From contig NC_088305.1 in assembly GCF_032854445.1 (NCBI RefSeq), positions 25,063,628-25,127,627 of the forward strand: a stretch of DNA of 64,000 nucleotides, given 5' to 3'. This DNA is from Liolophura sinensis (lineage: Eukaryota; Mollusca; Polyplacophora; Chitonida; Chitonidae). The position numbers and the translations under genes are program-made. Positions 35,201 through 44,200 of this stretch are shown one piece after another; the first letter of the stretch is position 1, and each line of letters opens with the position of its first letter. Under the pieces are notes generated by a model. The model saw nothing but the letters and a program-made list of their open reading frames with translations. It was not told the origin of the DNA and searched no databases.

Positions 35201-38200
35201 CACTTCCTCAAACACGTTTAAATCCACAGAATTGATTTTTTTTCCCGCTTTTTTGTAGTCAGTTATTTCAATAGACTTCAGTTTTTTTTATTGTGCTGTG
35301 TTTGGAGGGTTTTACAAATTCTGATCGTTATCTTCTTATTGAGAAAGCTTATGTCTAAACATTGACCTGACAAGTCAATGACTAAAAGCTGCTACGATGA
35401 GATAGTACATGTTGTGACCAATCAATTCTGTTCTTTTATAATGTTGTGTGTTTAAGGCTGGTGAGCGAATATTGAACCACTTTCAATGTTTATCTTTGGC
35501 ACATTTCTGTGACTGCATTATCTGTCCTATCAAACCAAATGTTTCCAAAACATAGCACAGGGTTGAACCAGTCGCAAAAGAGATAACATTTACCGAAGGA
35601 AGAAGCAGAATTGTGAAATGGCGGCATCTGTCGTCAACCTGTCAAATAGGGGTCTTGATGTGCGAGATGTGGACAAAGGGCTGAAAAACATCTGGAAGTG
35701 GGACAGTCTTGAATGGCAGGTGGACGGGAAATTTGTTGGGAAACATGTGCGAAAGATTAAATCTGCTGGTTTGGCTTTCTGTGAGTTGTGCTACAAAGAA
35801 GTAAACTATGAATGCAGTGGATGGAGGCACAGACCATGTTGACCAAAAGGAAAGCCAAAGAGTTGTGTGCCAAGACAGCCAAGAGCACCAGAGTAGAACA
35901 CCATGGTGTTGTTACTTGACAGCTGATTGAAACTGACAGCTGCCTGTCTCTGAAAGAGAAGTTTAAAAAGACTGGATACAAACTGAACAAACAACATGTA
36001 GCTCTGAACCTAAACAAATCGTGATAGTAACATTTTGATGGTGAAAACCGTCTTTTCTGGATTCTCTGTTAAGGTCCATACTTGGCCTATACAGTGCATC
36101 TAAGACTATGTAGAAGCCAGAGCATCCAGGGGCCATCGACCCCGGCCTTTTACAGCTATTTTTTATTTTCTTTGCCCACAATCCTGTCTGAATCGACTTC
36201 AGACTAGCTATATGCAGAAAATCGGATAAAGTGTTGACTTTCCTCTCTTCAAAATCGAGATGCGCAGGCTTGACACTAGGTGCATCCAAAATCCGGTTCG
36301 TATCCGAGGCCACGGGCAAAAAACATGGATAATGAAGCAGATGCGCAGATGATAACTGCAAGACTTGACCTTCAGAATTAATTTTTCTCACTCGACTGAC
36401 TGGGCCATTCTACATCCATGATGACTGATGAAGTCATCACTAAACTTGTCATTTGAGACTCGTTGCGTGATTTTGTCTTATGTTGATTTCCATATTTTTG
36501 GCGGCATGGTTCTGAGATTTTAGCGCACCCTCAACTGGCCATGACTTGACAAAACTATTTTGACGAGTGACGGAAATATTTCTGTGGATTTTAGCAACAT
36601 TTCGACTCGAGAATGGATTTACTCAAGCAGGAGTGATGAAGAAGGTCTACTCTTATTCTCTTGCACACCAAAAAGTGGATTTTAATGGCTGATTTCATTC
36701 TGCCAAGTGCATTGTTGAATGAAACTATCATATTTGAAGGCGATGTACATTCATATTGTTTTTCCAGAAAGAAGTTACCTAAAAGCAATATTTTCCATTA
36801 TTTGTGTTAAAATCTTACCAAAAAATTAAAGTTGAATTTGCTTTGTTTTGAATTCTTGTGTCACAATCTCTAGTGACATGAATGAAGCGTGCTGATGACC
36901 CACTCAGGGTAGCTAGGACATTGTAAAACTGTGAACATGTTGTGACATCTGAGGCTGCAACAGGGGAGATAAGCTAGTATATCACACGAGTTCTCTCCCT
37001 TGAAAAAAATTTTTTAGTATTGTTATGGTTAGTTGGAGATGAGTAAAGTTGTAGTCTGTGACTGAAACATTGTGGTGTAAATTCAGGCTGTACATTTACC
37101 TTAGGAACATTGGATTTCATGGTCCTATCATAGTGTGCAATTTGTATAATGTTCCCTGTGATAAACTGAAAGGCTGTAAGTGGGAAGGTCCTCCAGCAAC
37201 CAGCAGATGGTCGTGGGTTTCCCTCGAGCTCTGCCAGGTTTCCTCCCACCATAATGCTGGTTGCCGTCGTAAAAGTGAAATATCCTTGAGTATGGCGTAA
37301 AACACCAATCAAATAAATAAAGAAATAAACCAAAAACATTGTGTTGTCACTGAAGAGCAGTGAATGTAAAATGCCAAATGGAGAAATATGATCATTGGAA
37401 TAGCCTGGATTCAACTGCATAGAAACTGCATGTTTGTTGTTATGTTGACTTAACACCATTGGTTATACTTGTTATGCTGGAGGGGACCTCCATGGCTCAG
37501 TTGGTTAGCGCACTAGCGCAGAGTAATGACCCAGGAGTCTCTCACCAATGTGGTCATTGTGAGTTTAAGTCCAGCTCATGCTGGCTTCCTCTCCGGCAGT
37601 ACGTGGGAAGGTGTGCCAGCAACCTGCGGATGTTCGTGGGTTTCCCCTGAACAGAGCCCGGTTTCCACCCACCATAATGCTGGCCGCCGTCGTATAAGTG
37701 AAATATTCTTGAGTATGGCGTAAAACACCAATCAAATAAATAAATAAATTGTTATGCTGGCCACATGATAATGGCGGTGGTGGTGTTTCTGTCCTCAGGG
37801 GTCGACTGTAGACAGACAGGCGAGTGAAAAGGAGAGGGTGAGTTATGGCATGTTCCAGTTCGGTAATCGTAAAAAGACAGAACAGGTAACAATCCAATCC
37901 TCTTTACTTCTCTCTGGGGCGGCGGCTCTGTGTTTCTGGTCTGTTCTCTGGCCTCATCAACTGATCCACTAACTACGGCTAGCGCAGCTGCTCGCGCAAA
38001 GTGCAACTCAATGCAGCGCCTGCAACACTTGTTTTGGCATAGTCTCTTAAAAGGTTCTGCTTATGATCGCATTTCAATATAGAAAACTCTTGGAATGCTC
38101 AATTGTGCGACTAACAGAAGGTACTTATAAGTGAGGCTAGCCTAATCAGGTGAGGTTTAAGCTTACCTGTGCAGGTAGTGCTTACATCCTGTTTTTGCAC

Positions 38201-41200
38201 CATACAGATATTAAAACCGTGAAGTAGCCTATGAACATTTTAAAACATGAATCATGTTTGTTAAGATTTGAATGTAAACTCAGCAAGCTTTTTGGAAGAT
38301 TGTTAACTGAGAAGTATAGAAAGGTGGCCAAAATATTTTTACATAGCATAGTTACAGAAAACATAGATTTTCTTGAAATAGTGTTTATGTATGTATTTGA
38401 TTGGGGAAATTTCACAAAAGCAATCAGCTGCACCCGTGGAATGTTAGCACAGTCTTAATTCTCTAATCTTTGAAGAGATTTCTGTCATTGCTAGCCGGTT
38501 ATTTTTGTACAAAAGCCCCACTTACAGTGAGAGCTGGTAAATTGATAAATTCTCTGTCCAAGACTAGGTTTGAACCCTGACTTCACGTGTCCTCGTGATA
38601 GAAAGACAGGCTCCTTTAACTACTAGGGGATGACCCACTCTGTTTAACATAAAATTTCACAACTCGTAAAGTGTCCCTGTTATCCCATCCAGAAGTCAGC
38701 CTAGTATTTCTGTTAAAGTCTAATAAAGTTGAACTATGAAGTCATAACATTTTATAAATCTGTTGCCTAGAGTATCTTGTTTTGGTATAAAATTCATCTT
38801 GTTTCTTTAGAAGGTGATTCAATACATTTTCTTTCGTACAATTTTTTTACACTTCTTCAGTAAATTTTATAAGTTAAACATGATATTTCATAATATTCTT
38901 AATTTGCTATAGTATCTGTCTTTTTTTTTTCTTTTTTTTCTTTTTAAAAAACATTGTGATGTAGTGGTTGCCTTCAGTCACATTTCATAAATTTTGAAAC
39001 ATTGAGCATGAAATAAATGAGCCAGGAATAAACTTCACTTATGTTTAGTTCCAACATTAGTGTGAGACAATCATTGTGCAAAAAATTTTTGGACTGTCCA
39101 GATTTGTACAGTTTATTTGGTGTGTGTCATGATGATGATTTCACAAAATTCTCAATATTGAAAAAAAAAAAAAAAAAAAAAATTGAGGGTATTCAATATA
39201 CACAAGGGGCCTGACATGAGTTGTGGACAAAATTTGTTGAGTCTAAGAAATGTTGGTGAAAAACAAATTATTAAAAAGGAAGAGAAAAATAAAGAAAAGC
39301 AAGATTTTTGTCCCACTGTGGGTACCTGTTTTGCCTGTTTTAAATTTTGTGAGTTTTTGAAATCTGTATTTTGTGGAGTGCTAGTTTTGTATTGTGCCCT
39401 TGGATCGTAAGCAGTCTGCCTAGCTTTATTTTGTAACATGCTTGGTTTTCTGTTCAGTGAAAGATTCCTGTTTCTTTTTTTTCTTTTTTTTTTTTCAGTA
39501 AATAAATGAAGAGCTAATCTGCCTTCATGTGACATGGACTTTTTCACTGAACATCTTTCCTTTGTCTAACTCCTTTGTTGCTTATTATTTCACGCTTTTC
39601 TCTTTTATATTTGGTTTTTTTTAATTTATGTGTGTTGATTTGGTTTACTTGTGGATTTGTCCTAGTCAGTACACTCAGTATAATCATATTTCTCCAGAAA
39701 TAAAGGAAAATAAGGCGAAAAATGAATCTGTTTTCACTTGATTTCACAGAATTTCCATTGGTCTTGAGACAATGAGTCCAGTGTCACAAATTCAATAAAC
39801 AGCACATTTGGGTGGGGCGTGGGTAGGGCGGTAGGTTAGGGGAGAGTGATATATATATACTCTGTTCACTGGAGGTAGTATATGTTTATCTTAAAGACTC
39901 AGTCTGGCATTAAGCAACCATCAAGTAAATAAATAAATATCAAACTATTAAAGATTCATTAATATGTCCCAGGTTATTGTGATGTTTTTTGTTTTCCATC
40001 AGGTTACTCTTGGACCATTTATAACCCAGATTTAGTTTCAATTACACAAATTTTCTACATCTCATACCAGTATGAAATCAACTCTGTTTTATTACTGAAT
40101 AGAGAGAAATGTATGGGACACTTAAATGAGTTCTTTCGTTATAAAGACGATTGGTTATTCTTTTTTTTTTTCTTTTTTCTTTTCCTTTTTACTTTTTCAT
40201 TTATTTGATTTTTCTTTGCATTCTGTTTGCAATGTTTTTAGCTTACCCATTCATCATTGTAGATGCATGAATCATGAATTAACTTGAACATACTAACAGC
40301 ATGCCATCATTTCTTTTCCTAGTAAAGTTTATTGTATCTGACATTTCTAAGTTTCCAGAACACACAGGCTTTGCAATGACCAGCGAGCAGTCTTCCTTGC
40401 TTGCAGTGCACACGTGTTGAGAGATTTGTACAAGCAGTTAATTGATTACACAAATCATCAGTAAAATAATCTTTAATGGCCATTTGAAAATTGTAATTTT
40501 TTTTTTATTTCTCGTCTTTTCCAAAAAAATTTGGTCGTCTGTCATGAGCCGATATGGTGGACACCTAGCACCCTGGAGTGACTTTTACAAACTTTGTAAA
40601 TCATTTCTTTGAAATTTTTCTCTTAAATGATGTTGCATTATAACCTGGACAAAGCTTTTTAGGAAAAAAAGTTACAAGAAATGTTAAGTGTCGTGAAAAG
40701 TGGCGCTGAGTTTGTGACTGTTAGTCATTAAAATGAGAATGCTTTCGTTTTTCCAACAGCTCTTATTTTAATGAAGTGCTTGCCCCTAGCAAGTTTAGTG
40801 ACAGCTCTCCCAAACCATTTCTAGCTCATGTAATTAAGCCAGTTTAGGCTATACTACACATTGCAAGGCCTGACTGATGTGTGTTTCACTTATGTTTTTC
40901 TGAATGCTATGATTTAAATTAAAGTTTTAAAGATTTTCACTTTATTTGATGCATAACTCTGGCTCAAATGTAATTTGGTTAATTTGGCTCAGTTTCTTTG
41001 GTTTCTTTTTATCAAGACTGTTCATGAAATCGCTTTCGGTTTCAGTTTTTGCTTGTCATTACTTCTTTTCCTGAATGTTTTTTAGTTTCAATTTGCAGAG
41101 TGTAAATTTTGTATGACTTTGAATGAATGTTTCTCTTGTTCACTGGGAGACTGTGTATATATATATATATATGTATATATACATTTAGATGAATGTGTAT

Positions 41201-44200
41201 TTTGCCTTGTAAGAATCTTAAATTAATAACAAAAAAAACAGAATAGACTTGGAATTACGTGGTAGAATCAGGTCGTATCCTACCAGTTGAGACAAGCATT
41301 AGCTCCCTTGGCCAAATCACTGTTCTCATTGTGGCCAATCAGAACCTGACCACTGAGGTTGCAGGCTCAAATCCAGGTCCTTCTGGTTTGGTTGTCGTTT
41401 TAAGTCAAGACTATTGTCAGGTACTTGGTGAAGGGCAGTGGTTTACTCCTTACAGTTTACTCTTGACAATGCTGTACCCACAAAAACCGGATTACTGTTG
41501 AACAATTGAAAAGTTTTAAATTCTAATTATTGTAAATGACAACTAGTATGTATTCAAGGACTTCATCTTCTGGAAGAGAAAAGCAAAATTTATTTCAATA
41601 ACTTGTACATTCTTTAATGCACATCCCTATTCATTAATATCCCCCCCCCCCCCCCCACACACACACACACACACACACTCCCATGCCTTAGTTTTATTCT
41701 CCAGTCACCTTAAACTTCTTCCTTCTCACTACTCTACATATTTCATTAATAAAGACACACATTTACTTAAGATCTGTGTCTTCACCTGCAATAGTCGGAC
41801 CCATCCCAATAGCGTCTGAAGTTTTGAATTTGGCTTTATGTCAGTACATGCATTTTGTACAATTTTTGTCATTTATAAGGTGGCTAGATGACTTATAATC
41901 AATTCACAGTTTTGGAAATGAATTACCCTGCGTACATGATGTTCATGGTGTGAATAGTAAGAGCCGAGTGAACTACCTGCCTTTAGTACTACCATGAAAT
42001 ATCTGCCTATGTTAATAGCCCTACATGCCTACATGTGCTTGCATATTGACCTGTGTCAATGCTGTATTGGACTATTTTGGCTTGCCCTTTACACTGCCAT
42101 GAACAACCTGCCTTAGACAGTATAATAAATTATCTAATTTTGGCACTACCCTGGACAGTCTGCCCCAGGAACTACACTTGCCTTTTTTTTTTTTCTTTTC
42201 TTTTAAGCACAATGAATAAATTGCCTTCAGCACTACATTGAATTGTTTCCCTTTAGCTCTGTGTTGAATATTTCAGGCTTAGGCACCACATTGACCTTCC
42301 TTTTTTTTTGCACAGTGAAAAATGTGCCTTCACTACATTGAATTGTTTCCCTTTAGCTCTGTCTTGAATATTTCAGGCTTAAGAACCACATTGACCTTCC
42401 TTTTTTTTTGGCACAGTGAATAATGTGCCTTAAATAAGCACTAAATATTGAATAGCCTCCCTGTGGCACTGTCTTGAATCATCTGCCATGCTTACCACAT
42501 TGAATTGTTTTGCTTGACTACAATGGACCACCTGGCTGAGTCACTACTTTGACCATCTTCCCTTTTGCAGCACTGTTAATTATGCTTGGGCATCAAACTT
42601 TTGCCTGTTAACTCTACATATATGTCAACTTCATTTACATATGCTCTATGTTTACAATTTTTAGTTCATCAATACACCTTCCTGCCCAGTTTCCTCCCAC
42701 CATAATGCTGGCTGTCGCCGTGTAAGTGAAATATTCTTGCGTAAAAAACACCAATCAAAAAAATGAATAAAATAAACTATGCCTTTTCCCATTGTTCTAC
42801 TATTTTCTCAGGGCGGAACATTCAACTCCTTTCCCTCTTGGTGCAACTTCACCTTTCTCTCATCAGGCATGAGTTCCCTCAGGCTCGGCTCAGTTCCCTC
42901 CCATTCATATTAAGGGCGGTCGCCTAATATATATTAAAAAGTCACATATTCTTGAGTACATTGTAAAACAACAATCGAAAGAAACCTACAGGTCTATGGT
43001 CTCAGCAAAGCACCACCTATGCACACCACTCACCTATGCACACCACTCACCTATGCACACCACCTTGACATGGACGACCATGAAACCCTTCTCCTCCTGC
43101 AGCAGTGCCACGTTTTAGTGCTCATCTTTTCCCTCGGCACTTTATGATTTCACTCTGTTGTCCCAGGCGAAGGATCTTCCCACCTTTAAAGACAATGACT
43201 TCATGAAAGACGGAGCCAGTATTGAGATTGGAGCAGCAGAAAAAGAGAAGTTTATGGCCACTCTTACCAAGGATGTTGATGTGAGTTCAGATATTGTACT
43301 GAATTTTGTCTTTTTTTTATAAAGTACCAGTTCTTTGGAATTGTTTGTAAAATCCTTGCCTCTGTGGCCTAGTTGTTAGGGTTCAAATCCAGTTCATGCT
43401 AGCTTCCTCTCCGGTTGTTTGTGGGAAGTACAACATAAAACACCAGTCAAATAAATAGGTGAAATAAATTTTGTATTGTTTGATTGTTGTTTCAATAACT
43501 TGCATGAGAAGAAAATTTCATGTATCATTTATAATTTTATGTATTTTTTGACCCACTTATTACCACAGTAACAGTACTGAAGGTTTTGATATAAACTAGT
43601 GAAAAATTATGTGGAGTTTAAAGTGATTCATTTTAAATCACATAATCTCACACCTTTTTCTCCAAGTTAATACAGCAGAGTGTTTAGTTTCGTGAAAAAT
43701 CACATGAGATTGCACTATTTTTCTGGGTTGCATGGCTCCTCAGTACTTGTGAGTGATTTGTACTGGTCTCTTTAATCAAGTTTTTAAAATTGTTGTGATT
43801 ATATGGTATTATTTTCGTAATTATTTTCATAGTTATTATTTTCACAGTATTACCTGTCCACGAAATTAAACCATTTGTCCCATTGTTACAAATATAGAAC
43901 TGAATTTTACACAAGCACCTACCCCATGACCATGCTTATGATCATTTCTCCCAAGTTAATTGTGCCTGTCTGTGACAGGTGTTAATATTTGAGCTCTGAT
44001 TTTCATGACACTAGTCTCAAGTGGCAGTAAACATCTCACTAGTGTAGCACCAATGCTTGTTTCGGGTCCTTGGTGATTAGTGCAAAACGACAATTCTTGT
44101 GTTTCTCACCAATATCTCGGGACCGGTAGATCCAGGATCAATCCTTGGTCGAGTCACACCTAAGACTTTAAAAGAGGAAGTTGTAACTTCCTCGTTTGGC

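Noticed and set aside
38540-38635. tRNA-like sequence on minus with GGGTTCAAACC
   Set aside because: Only a box B-like match; the acceptor and anticodon stems do not form.
41259-41501. Plus-strand 80-codon frame
   Set aside because: It coincides with a degenerate SINE (family C), so it is a chance frame.
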